This document shows, piece by piece, positions 22,996 to 32,093 of a stretch of DNA of 38,192 nt (the stretch's first letter is position 1; every line of letters starts with the position of its first letter). The notes beneath the pieces were generated by a model that searched no databases, had not been told where the DNA came from, and saw nothing but the letters and a program-made list of their open reading frames with translations. Source of the stretch: Microbispora triticiradicis (GTDB taxonomy: Bacteria; Actinomycetota; Actinomycetes; Streptosporangiales; Streptosporangiaceae); assembly GCA_003260025.2 (NCBI GenBank), contig QFZU02000097.1, positions 1-38,192 of the forward strand. Direction: 5' to 3'. The position numbers were made by a program, and so were the translations under genes.

Positions 22996-25295
22996 CAGCC
23001 GGTGGTGCGCAGCTCCGGGACCGGGGTGAAGCGTTCCTGCTCCAGCACGTGCACCCGGGCCGCGCCGATGTCGAAGTAGAGGCCCGTGAGCTCCAGCCTG
23101 CCCGCCCGTACGAGCGTGTCCACAAAAGGGTGGGTCCGCAGGTTGTCGAGCTGCTGGATGACGTTGACCCGGCACAGCCGGTCGAGCGGCCCGGCGTCGT
23201 CGGCGTCCTGGCCGGGCCCGGCGGCCACGAACCGGGCCAGGCTCTGCCGTCCGTGCCGCAGCCAGGCGCGCAACGCCGGCAGGTCGGGGACCTCGCCGAG
23301 GAGGGCGGCCATCGCGCCGCACCCGGAGTGCCCGCAGACGGTGATCATGCGGACCTCCAGCACGTTCACGGCGTACTCGACCGCCGCCGCCACCGAGTCG
23401 TCCGGCGGGACCGAGCCCGCACGCGGCACGAGGTTGCCGATGTTCCGCAGAGTGAACAGGTCACCGGGGCCGCTCGCGGTGATGATGTTGGGCACGATCC
23501 GCGAGTCGGCGCAGGTGATGAAAAGGTGCGATGGCGACTGCCCGCGGGCCATCCGGGTGAGCAGCGGACGGACCATCGGCGCGGTCCTGCGGTGGAACTC
23601 CCGCGTCCCCTCCAGGAGGTCGGGCACGCCCTGCGGCTCGCAGATCACGGCGTCGTCGTGGCCCGCGAAGCTCCCGCCGTCCACGCCGACCACCTCGAAG
23701 GACCCGTACGGGCCCGGACCCGGGGAGTGGGCGCCGGAGGAGTGGGCGCGGCGCCGGTAGGCCCAGGGCAGCCACCAACGGTCGTGCCGGGGCGGGATCC
23801 TGGCGGGGGAGAGCCGGGCGCCGCTGATCGCGGCGGAGTACCACTCGCCGTGCGGCTCGTCCACGTCGACCTCGCCGCCGGCGCGTTCGTGCTCCAGCCG
23901 CCAGGTGTGCAGCGCCTCGAAGGCGGCGTTGTCCATGAAGTCGAGGTGCAGGTCGAGCTCCACCGCCGACCCGGCGGGGATGGCGCGCAGCGCCTCGGTC
24001 AGCCGGGGCACGCCCAGGAACGTCAGCGATCCGGTGACGACGACCCGCCAGTGCCGCTCGCCGTCCTGGCGGACGTCGACCGAGACCCATGCGAGGCGGC
24101 GGAGGGCGAGCAGGGCGGCCAGCCCGAGGCCGATCGCCACGCCCTCGGCGAGCCCGATCAGCACGACCCCGGCCATCGTCACGGCGTACACCGGCACCTC
24201 GCGGTGGTTGCGCAGGTTCCGTACGTGCCCGAGGTTGACCATCTGCACGCCGATGAACAGCAGCAGCGCCGCGAGCGCCTCCAGGGGGATCAGCGCGAGC
24301 ATCCAGGCGAAGGCCGCGGTGAACAGCAGCACCCAGACGCCGTGCAGGACCGTGGACCAGCGGCTGCGGGCGCCCGCCCGCGCGTTGGTGGTCGTACGGA
24401 CGACGACCCCCGCCACCGGCAGGCCGCCGAGCACACCGGACACCACGTTCGCCACGCCCTGCGCGGTGAGCTCGCGGTCGAGGTCGGCGCGGGGGCCGTC
24501 GTGCAGGCGGTTGGACGCCACACAGGTCAGCAGCGACTCCACCCCCGCGAGGAGGGCGACGAGCAGGACGGCCCCGGCGATCGCGTGCCAGTCGCCCTGG
24601 GGCGCCAGCGGCCCCTGGACGGAGGAGAACCCGCCCCTGAGGTCCACCTTCGTCAGGTCCCAGCCCGACACCCCCGCCGTCAGCGTCGCGATCATCAGCG
24701 CGGCCAGCGGGGCGGGCACGGCCCGCAGGCGCGGGATCCGGCCCCACACGAGCAGGACCGTGATCGTCAGGACGCCGATCAGCACGGCGTGCGTGTGGTT
24801 GTGGACGATCTGGGCGGGCAGTTCGAGCACGTTCTCCAGCGCGGAGCGCTGCGGGCTGCCGCCGAGGACGATGTGCAGCTGGGAGAGCGCGATCACCGCG
24901 CCGACCCCGGCCAGCATGCCGTGGACGACAGCGGGGGAGACCCCCAGCGCCGCCCGCGCCACCCGCAGCGCGCCGAGCCCGACCTGGAGCAGCCCGGCCA
25001 TGGCCGTGATCGCGCACGTCGCGCGCCAGCCGTACGTGTGGACCAGCTCCGCGACGACCAGGGAGAGCCCGGCGGCTGGGCCGCTCACCTGGACGACGGA
25101 CCCGCCGAGCGCTCCCGCGACCACCCCGCCGACCACCGCCGCGACGAGGCCCGCCGCGACGGGGGCGCCGGACGCGACGGCGATGCCGAGCGACAGCGGC
25201 ACGGCCACCAGGAAGACGACCAGCGAGGCGGGCACGTCATGGCGGAGCACGGACTTCCAGTCACGATGTGAAATCGTGCCGTCACTGATGGTCAT
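22995..25295 (-). CDS. SulP anion transporter fused to a beta-carbonic anhydrase
   Basis: 766 residues. Residues about 15-400 are a SulP/SLC26 membrane domain (VPASLVVFLVAVPLSLGIAV at TM1, QVSGPAAGLSLVVAEL in the family motif region, many helices to LGLAALLALRRL). About 410-490 is a divergent STAS-like segment (LTFLGVPRLTEALRAIP). Residues about 545-766 are a beta-carbonic anhydrase with zinc ligands C595 (CADSR, with D597/R599) and H656-x2-C659 (CGHSGCGAM). The fusion is known in actinobacteria (for example Rv3273) and likely couples bicarbonate transport to CO2/HCO3- conversion. ATG 25295; no clear ribosome-binding site. All visible catalytic residues are intact. Confidence 0.95.
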   Translation of the reverse strand: MTISDGTISHRDWKSVLRHDVPASLVVFLVAVPLSLGIAVASGAPVAAGLVAAVVGGVVAGALGGSVVQVSGPAAGLSLVVAELVHTYGWRATCAITAMAGLLQVGLGALRVARAALGVSPAVVHGMLAGVGAVIALSQLHIVLGGSPQRSALENVLELPAQIVHNHTHAVLIGVLTITVLLVWGRIPRLRAVPAPLAALMIATLTAGVSGWDLTKVDLRGGFSSVQGPLAPQGDWHAIAGAVLLVALLAGVESLLTCVASNRLHDGPRADLDRELTAQGVANVVSGVLGGLPVAGVVVRTTTNARAGARSRWSTVLHGVWVLLFTAAFAWMLALIPLEALAALLLFIGVQMVNLGHVRNLRNHREVPVYAVTMAGVVLIGLAEGVAIGLGLAALLALRRLAWVSVDVRQDGERHWRVVVTGSLTFLGVPRLTEALRAIPAGSAVELDLHLDFMDNAAFEALHTWRLEHERAGGEVDVDEPHGEWYSAAISGARLSPARIPPRHDRWWLPWAYRRRAHSSGAHSPGPGPYGSFEVVGVDGGSFAGHDDAVICEPQGVPDLLEGTREFHRRTAPMVRPLLTRMARGQSPSHLFITCADSRIVPNIITASGPGDLFTLRNIGNLVPRAGSVPPDDSVAAAVEYAVNVLEVRMITVCGHSGCGAMAALLGEVPDLPALRAWLRHGRQSLARFVAAGPGQDADDAGPLDRLCRVNVIQQLDNLRTHPFVDTLVRAGRLELTGLYFDIGAARVHVLEQERFTPVPELRTTG

Positions 25296-25348
25296 GGGCC
25301 GACGATACGTCAGCCACGGAGACCGTCACCAGGCAGGGAACGGGAAAG

Positions 25349-27253
25349 TCACCGATAGTAGTCGGGATAGTCGGTGTCGGGATCGCGGTGGCTGCCCCGG
25401 CGACGGCCGCCGGTCGACGTGGAGGCGTCGCCGTACAGCTCGTCGTAGGAGGGCCAGCTTCCGCCCATGTTCTGCTCGGGCCACGACGGCTGCGTGCCGC
25501 CGTACCCCTGCTGTTGCTGGTCGTAGCCGTACTGGCTCTGTCCCGACGGCGCGTCGTAGCCCGCCGACTCGTACGGCGAGGCGGACCCGGGCGTGGTGCC
25601 CGTCACGCTGTCGGAGGCGTCGATCGACGCCCAGCCCGGGTTCACCTCGTACGACGGCGTGACCGGCGGCGGTACGGACGACGAGGAGTGGTCCGCCTGG
25701 TAGCCGTCGTAGGCCGGGGTCTGGTAGGTCTCGGCGTTCGGCCAGGAGGACGAGCCGTGCGACGGCTCGGGGTCGTCCAGCACGTCCCGTGCGCCCGCCC
25801 AGTTGGAGCCCGGCGCGGGAGCCGAGGCGGCGGGGGCCGGCGGGTAACTGCCGGTCACGGGCCAGCCGGGGTCGGTGGCGCCGCCCAGGTTGCCGGGAGC
25901 GGGGTTTCCAGGAGCGCCGGCGGGCGGCTCCGGGGTGGGGGAGTACGAGGGGCGCGCGGCCGGGAACGGGCCCGTCGAGGCCTGGGAGGGGTCGTAGGCG
26001 TCGGCGCGGGCCGGCTGGCGGGCCGTCCACGGGTCGAAGTCGCTCTGCGGCGCAGGCTCGGCCAGGGCGTCGGCGGGCTGGGCAATGGGTTGAACGGGGG
26101 ACGCGGCCGCCTCGAACGCGCCGCTGCCGCGGGCCGGGTCGTAGTTGCCCATGACGAAGGTCCCGGTCTCCGGGATGGGAGAGGCCGACGCGGCGTCGTA
26201 GGAGCCGGCGGCGTGACCGTCGTAGGAGCCCGTGCCGCCGGTGGCCGGGAACGGGCCGGTGGCCGCGGCGCGGTTGAAGAAGCCGGTGTCCCCGGAGGCG
26301 GCCATCGGGCCGGTGTTCGCCTGGACGCCGTCCAGGGCGTCGGCGCCGGGCGTCGCCGGGTACGAGCCGGTGCCCGACGGCGTGGTGAACGGGCCGGTGC
26401 CTCGGGGGATGTCGTAGGAACCGCTCGCCTGACCCGCGTCGGCGGAGGCGACGGCCGCGGCGCGGCGGGCCGCTCGCGACGACCTGCCGGACCTGCCCGG
26501 CCTGCCGCTCTGCGTACCGGTCGGCGTTCCGGCCGCAGGGGCCGCGAAGGGCCCGCTGGCGGGGGCGGCGGGAGTCGCGGGGGCGTCGAACGGGCCGGTG
26601 GCGGGGGAGCCGGCGGCGTCGAGCAGGTCGGGCGTCGGCGCGGCGAACGTCATGGTCTTCTGCTCGGCCATCGCCGAGGCGGGGACGGGGGCGTCGGCGC
26701 GGCCGGCCGCGGGGCGCGGGGGCAGGGGAGCCTGCACGGTCACCGCGTCGGCGTCGGCCGTCTGTCCCTGGGACGCGCCCGGAGACGCGCTCGCCGGGCC
26801 GGAGGTGTCCTGGACGGGCCGGGGGGTGGCCATCCTCGCGGCGATCGTGCCGCCGAAGCCGCCCTCGTCGGCGCGTACGCGCGACCAGTAGTCGTCGTCG
26901 TAGTCGTCCGGCTCGCCCCACTCGTCCACGCCGCGCTTGCCACGGGCGGCGGCGGGCTGCTTGCCGCCACGCTGCGCGGGCCGCGCCTGCCGGCTGCCGG
27001 GGCGGGTGCTCGCCGGCCGCGGCTTGGGCGCTTCGGGCTCGGGCTCCTCGAAGGCGTCGAACCCCTTGGGGAAGCTCTCGAAGAAGGTCTCCTCGGCCGG
27101 TCGGCGCGGCTTGGGACCCTTGTTCTCGGCCATCGCCTTGATGCGCTCTGAGGAGAGAGCGCTCTCTCTGCGGTTCATCGACCGCATGCCCAGCGCCACG
27201 ACCAGCAGCACGAGAAGCACGACGGCGACAAGACCGACAATGACCGCAGTCAT
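25349..27253 (-). CDS. Membrane-anchored low-complexity protein
   Basis: 634 residues; no catalytic domain recognised. One N-terminal helix (about 3-22, AVIVGLVAVVLLVLLVVALG) is followed by a basic stretch, MRSMNRRESALSSERIK, an acidic/Pro-rich segment, and a conserved-looking island DEWGEPDDYDDDYWSRVRADEG (in part). The remaining 500 residues are Pro/Ala/Gly/Ser-rich, with recurrent TGPF, TGSY and GSYD motifs, and the end is Tyr/Gln-rich, closing PDTDYPDYYR. This looks like a disordered, cytoplasmic-facing scaffold. ATG 27253 follows AAGGTGG. Possible roles in envelope or cell division are speculative. Composition is typical of the genome, with no sign of transfer. Confidence 0.8.
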   Translation of the reverse strand: MTAVIVGLVAVVLLVLLVVALGMRSMNRRESALSSERIKAMAENKGPKPRRPAEETFFESFPKGFDAFEEPEPEAPKPRPASTRPGSRQARPAQRGGKQPAAARGKRGVDEWGEPDDYDDDYWSRVRADEGGFGGTIAARMATPRPVQDTSGPASASPGASQGQTADADAVTVQAPLPPRPAAGRADAPVPASAMAEQKTMTFAAPTPDLLDAAGSPATGPFDAPATPAAPASGPFAAPAAGTPTGTQSGRPGRSGRSSRAARRAAAVASADAGQASGSYDIPRGTGPFTTPSGTGSYPATPGADALDGVQANTGPMAASGDTGFFNRAAATGPFPATGGTGSYDGHAAGSYDAASASPIPETGTFVMGNYDPARGSGAFEAAASPVQPIAQPADALAEPAPQSDFDPWTARQPARADAYDPSQASTGPFPAARPSYSPTPEPPAGAPGNPAPGNLGGATDPGWPVTGSYPPAPAASAPAPGSNWAGARDVLDDPEPSHGSSSWPNAETYQTPAYDGYQADHSSSSVPPPVTPSYEVNPGWASIDASDSVTGTTPGSASPYESAGYDAPSGQSQYGYDQQQQGYGGTQPSWPEQNMGGSWPSYDELYGDASTSTGGRRRGSHRDPDTDYPDYYR

Positions 27254-27436
27254 AGCACCACCTTCAAGGCCATGGCCTTTCTGCGGCGCCGGTGAGGTCG
27301 CGCGGCCATCGACGCGACCTGCCCCCTCTGGCCACCTGCGCTCAGCAATTGGAACCGATTCTGCTCGACCACAATGACCGTTGTCACACCCTAGGTGAAG
27401 ATTGGTGTAGCACGACTACCTCCGGTGCCCAGCATG

Positions 27437-27982
27437 TCACTCGATCGTGTCCGCCGTGAGGCGTCCACGTGCGATGGTGTGGCTCGCGATGCTCTCCAGC
27501 GTCGGCGCGAGGCCGGCACCCTGTTCCAGACCGAGCTTCGCGTCCAACGCGTAGACAGTGAAACGGTAGCTGCCATCGGTCCGGCATGGGGGCGTATAGC
27601 CCACCTTCCCGCTCGTCGTCCTGCCCAGCCGGGCGCCCCGGGGGACGTCGTCCATGCCGAGCTCGGTCGTGTCGGGATCGATGTCGAACACCACCCAGTG
27701 CACCTCCGGCCCGCCGCGCGGGCTGCTGTCGTCGACCACGAGGGCCACGGACTTCGCGCCCGACGTGCCCGACCAACGAAGAGGCGGGTTCCCCTGCCCC
27801 CCCTTGCAGGAGTAGTCCTGCGGCAGGGGGGCGCCGTCGCGGAACTGCGGGCTGGACACGCTGATGACGTCGAGGTTCCTCGGCGATCCGCCGCCGATGA
27901 TTGCGCAGCCCTGCGTGGCCAGCATGAGCGCCGTCACCGTGACGGCGGCTCCCGCGACCGCTGATTTTCTCGGCGACCCCAT
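27437..27982 (-). CDS. YbhB/YbcL-type PEBP-fold protein, exported
   Basis: 181 residues. An N-terminal signal (basic PRK, hydrophobic AVAGAAVTVTALML) ends ATQGC at C26, a weak lipobox, so a lipoprotein is possible but uncertain. The mature part is a phosphatidylethanolamine-binding/Raf-kinase-inhibitor-like fold: SPQFRDGAPLPQDYSCKG, GNPPLRWSG (conserved Pro-rich strand), SPRGGPEVHWVVFDI with the ligand-pocket His, and YRFTVYALDAKLGL. The bacterial family's ligand is unknown. It stands alone between the low-complexity protein and the FAD enzyme. The mRNA for its first third can form a long hairpin (see 27791-27829). Confidence 0.92.
   Translation of the reverse strand: MGSPRKSAVAGAAVTVTALMLATQGCAIIGGGSPRNLDVISVSSPQFRDGAPLPQDYSCKGGQGNPPLRWSGTSGAKSVALVVDDSSPRGGPEVHWVVFDIDPDTTELGMDDVPRGARLGRTTSGKVGYTPPCRTDGSYRFTVYALDAKLGLEQGAGLAPTLESIASHTIARGRLTADTIE
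27791..27829. repeat. Strong inverted repeat inside the PEBP coding region
   Basis: CCCCTGCC (27791-27798) pairs with GGCAGGGG (27822-27829), and GCAGGA (27806-27811) pairs with TCCTGC (27816-27821), giving a 14-bp stem with a 7-base bulge. It may only reflect the protein sequence. Confidence 0.6.
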
Positions 27983-28130
27983 GCCCGATGATGCTACGCG
28001 GATTGGACAGGTGCCCCGACCGCATCGCGATGATCCGTACAGCCGTCCATGCCCGCGTTGGCCGGTTGACCTCTACTTGTTCGCTCTACGAGCAATATGA
28101 CCGAAAAGTCAGTACGGAGGGCGGCGTGGG

Positions 28131-29363
28131 CTACCCGCGTACGGCGGGCACCCGGCCGACCGGCGGCAGGCCCGCTCCGGGGTCGTGGTCGTAGAGCCAG
28201 GCCGTGGCGCGTTCGTAGGCGAACGGGAAGACGACCGGCATGATCAGGTTGCGGAGCCGGCGGGCGACCGGGCCCAGGGCCTTGGCGTCCCGGTTGTCGT
28301 CACCGGCCTTGAGCATCCTGGCGACGCGGTCCCGCCGCGCCTGCCCGTACGCGGCCAAAGCGGTTGCCAGAGTGGTGGACGGAGCGGTTGCCGGGCCGGT
28401 GGACGGGCTGGCGGACAGGGCCGTGGGCGCGTCGCCGGTGGCCGCCAGGCAGCGGGCCAGCACGACGGCGTCCTCGATCGCCATCGACGCGCCCTGACCG
28501 GCGCCGACGGGGTGCCAGGCGTCGCCGACCAGGGTGATCCGGTCGTCGTGCCAGACCGGCACCGTCGCCAGGGCGTGCATGAGCGTCGGGCGCCGGACGC
28601 TCGTCGCGGCGCGCAGCAGGGCGGACGGCGTCTCCTCGTGGCGGTAGAGGTCCCGGAGGTCGTCCAGGCCGGCCTCGTCCGGGCCGGGAGGCGTCGCGGA
28701 GGCGGCCTGGGCCGACCACCACACCTCGCCGCCGGGGGCGGCCAGGTAGATGAACGCGCCCTTGCGGCCGAAGACTATGTTGAAGACGCCGGGTTCGACG
28801 TCGACGCCGCGTGAGACGCCGGAGACGGAGTAGAACCCGGCGTACGCCGGCTCGGGCGCGGCCGGGTCGAGCACGCGCCGGGTCGCCGACCAGATGCCGT
28901 CGGCGCCGACGAGGAGGTCCGCGCGGGCGGTGTGGCCGCTCGCGAACCGGGCCCGGATCCCGGCGCCGTCGCGGACGGCGCCGGTCAGCCGTTCGCCGGT
29001 GACGAAGCGCGCGCCGTGGGCGGCGGCGCAGGCGCGGAGCGTCTCGACGAGGCGGCCGCGTTCGAGTGTGACGCTGTGGAGGGGCTCACCCTCGGGGCGT
29101 CCGCGTGGCGCGTCGCCCAGAAGTTTGCCGGTGTCGGCCCACAGGCGCTGGCGTGCCACGTCGAAGCCCGCCTGCTGGACGGCTTCGAGGCAGCCGAGCG
29201 CGCGCAGGCCCTTGAGCCCGTTGGCCGCCAGGCTGAGGAACGAGCCGACCGGTCCTGCGGGGTCGGCGTACGCCTCGTACACGGTGACCTCGGCTCCGAT
29301 GCGCCGCAGCGCGAGCGCGGTGGTCGCCCCGGCCACTCCGCCGCCTGCCACGATGACCTGCAT
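28131..29363 (-). CDS. FAD-dependent aromatic monooxygenase-like protein
   Basis: 410 residues of the PHBH/UbiH-type flavoprotein group. The N-terminal dinucleotide motif is [15 protein letters not shown] (from residue 7) with the following acidic residue in VYEA; the DG motif is [15 protein letters not shown]; and the GD motif is [22 protein letters not shown]. It uses NAD(P)H and O2 to hydroxylate an aromatic or lipid-like substrate, unknown here. A small Ala/Ser/Thr insert near residue 325 is low complexity. The ATG at 29363 follows AGGAGG. It is divergent from a TetR regulator across an operator palindrome, which likely represses it. Confidence 0.93.
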   Translation of the reverse strand: MQVIVAGGGVAGATTALALRRIGAEVTVYEAYADPAGPVGSFLSLAANGLKGLRALGCLEAVQQAGFDVARQRLWADTGKLLGDAPRGRPEGEPLHSVTLERGRLVETLRACAAAHGARFVTGERLTGAVRDGAGIRARFASGHTARADLLVGADGIWSATRRVLDPAAPEPAYAGFYSVSGVSRGVDVEPGVFNIVFGRKGAFIYLAAPGGEVWWSAQAASATPPGPDEAGLDDLRDLYRHEETPSALLRAATSVRRPTLMHALATVPVWHDDRITLVGDAWHPVGAGQGASMAIEDAVVLARCLAATGDAPTALSASPSTGPATAPSTTLATALAAYGQARRDRVARMLKAGDDNRDAKALGPVARRLRNLIMPVVFPFAYERATAWLYDHDPGAGLPPVGRVPAVRG

Positions 29364-29386
29364 CCCATCCTCCTGAATCTAAGTTC

Positions 29387-29419
29387 ACTGAATGTTCATT
29401 CGGCGAATCTGAATTCAGT
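29387..29419. promoter_or_regulatory. 33-bp operator palindrome, FAD enzyme/TetR divergent promoter
   Basis: An imperfect palindrome centred on G29403: outer arms ACTGAAT (29387-29393) and ATTCAGT (29413-29419), inner arms ATTCG (29398-29402) and CGAAT (29404-29408), four mismatched pairs between. It overlaps the region just before the TetR -10 (TATGAT, 29419-29424), fitting self-repression and repression of the monooxygenase. Confidence 0.8.
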
Positions 29420-29424
29420 ATGAT
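29419..29424 (+). promoter_or_regulatory. -10 box of the TetR regulator gene
   Basis: TATGAT lies 7 bases before the ATG at 29432, with TTCATT (29395-29400) as a poor -35 at 18-bp spacing. This favours a leaderless transcript and the 29432 start over the in-frame ATG at 29420. Confidence 0.55.
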
Positions 29425-29431
29425 GTGGCCC

Positions 29432-30055
29432 ATGAACGAACGTCAAGGCGGGGTGCGTAAGGCGAAGGCGGCCGAGACCCGGGCCGCGCTGAAGGACGCC
29501 GCGCGCCGCCTGTTCATGGAACGCGGCTATCTCAACACCAAGATCGCGGACATCGCGGCGGAGGCGGGCCGGGCGACGGGGTCGTTCTACGAGCACTTCA
29601 AGAGCAAGGAGGAGCTGCTCCAAGCCCTGATGGCCGACCTGGAGGGCCAGGCCGACGAGGAGATCGGGGCGGCCGGGCATCCCCGCGACCACGACCTCAC
29701 CGACCGGGCGCAGCTACGCGGGCACATGGCCGTCGCCTGGAGCGTGCTGCGGGCCAACCTGCCGGTCGTGGCGGCGCGGATGCAGGCGCTGATCGCCGAG
29801 CACCCGGCCTCCGGAGCCGCCTGGGCGAGTCTGACCGCCGAGTCGGAGGTGCTGCGGGACCACCTGGAGTATCTGCGGGATCGCGGGCATCCATTGCCGG
29901 GCGATCCCGCCCTGCTCGCCGCGATGATGGCGGCGATGCTGTCGATGTTCGGCTACGCCGTCCTCACCGCGGGCGAGCACGGGCCCACCGCCACGGACGA
30001 TGAGATCGTCGACGCGCTCACCGGCCTGCTGCTGCACGGCCTGGCCGGTCCCTGA
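29432..30055 (+). CDS. TetR-family transcription repressor
   Basis: 207 residues. The N-terminal helix-turn-helix is typical: [48 protein letters not shown] (in part). The C-terminal ligand domain is helical with no further family signature. It is divergent from the FAD monooxygenase, with a 33-bp palindromic operator between; the ligand is likely that enzyme's substrate or a related compound. No ribosome-binding site is visible, in line with a leaderless start. Confidence 0.94.
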   Translation: MNERQGGVRKAKAAETRAALKDAARRLFMERGYLNTKIADIAAEAGRATGSFYEHFKSKEELLQALMADLEGQADEEIGAAGHPRDHDLTDRAQLRGHMAVAWSVLRANLPVVAARMQALIAEHPASGAAWASLTAESEVLRDHLEYLRDRGHPLPGDPALLAAMMAAMLSMFGYAVLTAGEHGPTATDDEIVDALTGLLLHGLAGP

Positions 30056-30095
30056 CGCCCGGCGCCGGACGTCAGGGAACGCGCATCAGCAGGGC

Positions 30096-31712
30096 TCAGC
30101 AGGCGACGTCGGCGGCCGGCAGCGTCCCGGTGGTGAGGAAGGCGTCGACCGCGCCGTTCAGGCACGCGTTGCCGTACGCGGGGTAGGGCGCGTGGGTGTG
30201 GGCGTCGATGGTGACCATGCGCGACCCCCGGATGCGCGCGGCTACGGCGCGGCTGTTGGCGATCGGCACGGCCACGTCCCGCAGCGCGGCGGTCACCAGG
30301 ACCCCGGGCGACCGGTTGGCCGACAGCCGCACCGGCTCGTCCTCGATCCGCGGCCAGAACGCGCACGGGGTGATGTTGGCGTTGGCCGGCCCGAACAGCG
30401 GGTACCGCTCACTGTAGGAGGCGATGTCCCGCAGGTAGTCGCGGGGATCGCGGGGCCACGGCCCGTCCCCGCACCGGTAGGCCATGTTGGTCGCGGTGTG
30501 GTTGTCGGCGGGCACGCCGGGCACTCCGGCCGGGGGCAGCGGGCGCAGGGGGAACGGCACGAACGGCTCCCGCCCCGCGGCGAGGGCGGCGAAGGCCGCC
30601 GCGACCAGGCCGAAGGACCGCTCGTCGTAGATGCCCACCACCAGCAGCGTCCCCAGCTCATCGGACGTCCAGGCGTGGCCCGCCACGACGATCGGGGCCG
30701 TCCGGGCACGGCGGATGAGCTCCGTGACGGCGTCGGTGACCTTCTGCGCGGTGTCGCCGAGCCCGTAGTCGGCGTTCCGCTGGGCCGTCCAGGCGGCGAA
30801 GGCGGCCGTACCGGCCTCGAAGGCGGGGGTGCGGGCCAGTTCGTACGCCCGCCAGACCGTGTCCGGGTTGGGCGGGCTGTCCAGCACGAACCTGTCGACC
30901 CGGCGCGGGAACAACGTGCTGTAGACGGCCCCGAGCATTCCGGCGTACGAGCCGCCGAGGTAGGAGATCTTCTCCTCGCCGAGCGCGGCACGGATGACGT
31001 CCATGTCCCTCGCGGCGTTCGCCGTGGTGGCGTGGGGCAGCGCCCACCCGGCGGCACGGACGCACGAGCGGGCGTACGCGCGTGCCTCGGCCGTGTCGGC
31101 GGGGAAGCTCCCGGAGGTGGCGGTGCGGACCCAGTAGCCGCCGGGCTCCTCCACGTCCTGGCCGCAGCCGATGGGCGTGCTGCGCTCGACGAACCGCATG
31201 TCGAAGCCGATCAGGTCGTAGCGCGCCCGCACCTCGGAGGACAGCAGGGGGGCCAGGCTCGACGGCAGCGGGACGCCCGGCCCGCCGGGGCCGCCACCGG
31301 TGGTGAGCAGCACTCCACGGCGCCGGGCCGGGTCGGTCGCGGGCAGCCGCGAGACGACGATCGTGATCTTCCGGCCGTGGGGACGGTGGTAGTCCAGCGG
31401 CACGGCGACCTCCGCGCACCGCAGGGCCGGGTCGGCGACCCCCGCGCAGTCGCCCCAGTGCAGCTCCTGCCGCCCGAACCGGCCCGCCAGGCTGTCCGCG
31501 CCCCCTGCGGCGGCCTCCGTGCTCTCTGTGCCGTCCGTGCTCCGCTCGGCCGCCGCGCTGTCCGCCCCCTGCGAGGCCGCCCCCTGCGAGGCCGCCCCCG
31601 CGCTGTCCGCTGCCCGCGCGGTTGCTGCCGGTGGTGCGGCCAGCACCGCCCCGAACACGGCGGCGAACACCGCGACGAGCACACGCCGAGACCCACCCAT
31701 TTGGTACGCCAT
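30096..31712 (-). CDS. Secreted alpha/beta hydrolase, S33 tripeptidyl-aminopeptidase type
   Basis: 538 residues. A signal peptide (SRRVLVAVFAAVFGAVLAAP, cut near TARA) is followed by a low-complexity Ala/Gln/Ser/Glu segment (35-75) with 15-bp DNA repeats. The hydrolase has the oxyanion loop GGGPGGPG (139-146), nucleophile elbow GGSYAG with S255, Asp in ALRDVAVP (D479) and His in DAHTHAPY (about 505-507); the C-terminal TAP-like domain is typical of the SlpD/SlpE and Tap group. Cys pairs suggest disulphides and an extracellular role, cleaving N-terminal tripeptides. The ATG at 31712 is chosen because AGGAGG precedes it by 9 bases; ATG 31700 is an alternative. Confidence 0.93.
   Translation of the reverse strand: MAYQMGGSRRVLVAVFAAVFGAVLAAPPAATARAADSAGAASQGAASQGADSAAAERSTDGTESTEAAAGGADSLAGRFGRQELHWGDCAGVADPALRCAEVAVPLDYHRPHGRKITIVVSRLPATDPARRRGVLLTTGGGPGGPGVPLPSSLAPLLSSEVRARYDLIGFDMRFVERSTPIGCGQDVEEPGGYWVRTATSGSFPADTAEARAYARSCVRAAGWALPHATTANAARDMDVIRAALGEEKISYLGGSYAGMLGAVYSTLFPRRVDRFVLDSPPNPDTVWRAYELARTPAFEAGTAAFAAWTAQRNADYGLGDTAQKVTDAVTELIRRARTAPIVVAGHAWTSDELGTLLVVGIYDERSFGLVAAAFAALAAGREPFVPFPLRPLPPAGVPGVPADNHTATNMAYRCGDGPWPRDPRDYLRDIASYSERYPLFGPANANITPCAFWPRIEDEPVRLSANRSPGVLVTAALRDVAVPIANSRAVAARIRGSRMVTIDAHTHAPYPAYGNACLNGAVDAFLTTGTLPAADVAC
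31564..31593. repeat. 15-bp direct repeat in the hydrolase N-terminal region
   Basis: GCCCCCTGCGAGGCC occurs twice in tandem (31564-31578, 31579-31593), encoding the AASQG repeat after the signal peptide. Confidence 0.8.
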
Positions 31713-32093
31713 CCCGCACGGCCTCCTGATCATGTGGATGGCGTGGATCATGGACGACGTGCCGCACTCCGCGCCACCCGCCGCAACTGGGGCGACGATC
31801 GTACGGGAGGGCACGCAGTTCCCGGGCACCTCACCCAGGTCCGCGCGTGAAACTTTCTCGCGGGCGCGCACTCCGCGTGCTAAATCCGGACCGGACGGCC
31901 GGCTCCGACACATCAGCCGGACGAGGCCGTCGCGCGGGCCTCGACCAACCGCGCCGCGCGCTTACGCAGCTTGGTGCGCTAGGGGATGTGGCTGCCATGA
32001 CTCGATCCTCCCAAGGGAACGAGCCTGCACCGAAGCAGCGGAGCGCTTCACCGGTAGCTGCGGACGAGCAAGGCCAGAGCGCCGCCGCGCTCG
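31713..32093. other. 381-bp gap between hydrolase and sepH
   Basis: No confident gene. It should hold the hydrolase promoter (minus strand) and the sepH end. A 55-codon minus-strand frame with a good ribosome-binding site (31831-31998) is described separately; nothing else is recognisable. Confidence 0.5.
31831..31998 (-). other. Short frame with a good ribosome-binding site, possibly frameshifted
   Basis: An ATG at 31998 is preceded by GGGAGG at 7-base spacing and opens 55 codons with poor G/C third-position bias. A different frame from about 31973 reads KLRKRAARLVEARATASSG with nearly all third positions G/C, then stops. A small basic protein gene broken by one lost base is possible; chance is equally likely. 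Confidence 0.2.

Noticed and set aside
25388-27151. 587-codon plus-strand frame rich in Gly/Arg/Val
   Set aside because: Antisense to the membrane-anchored low-complexity gene, which has a ribosome-binding site and a plausible membrane helix.
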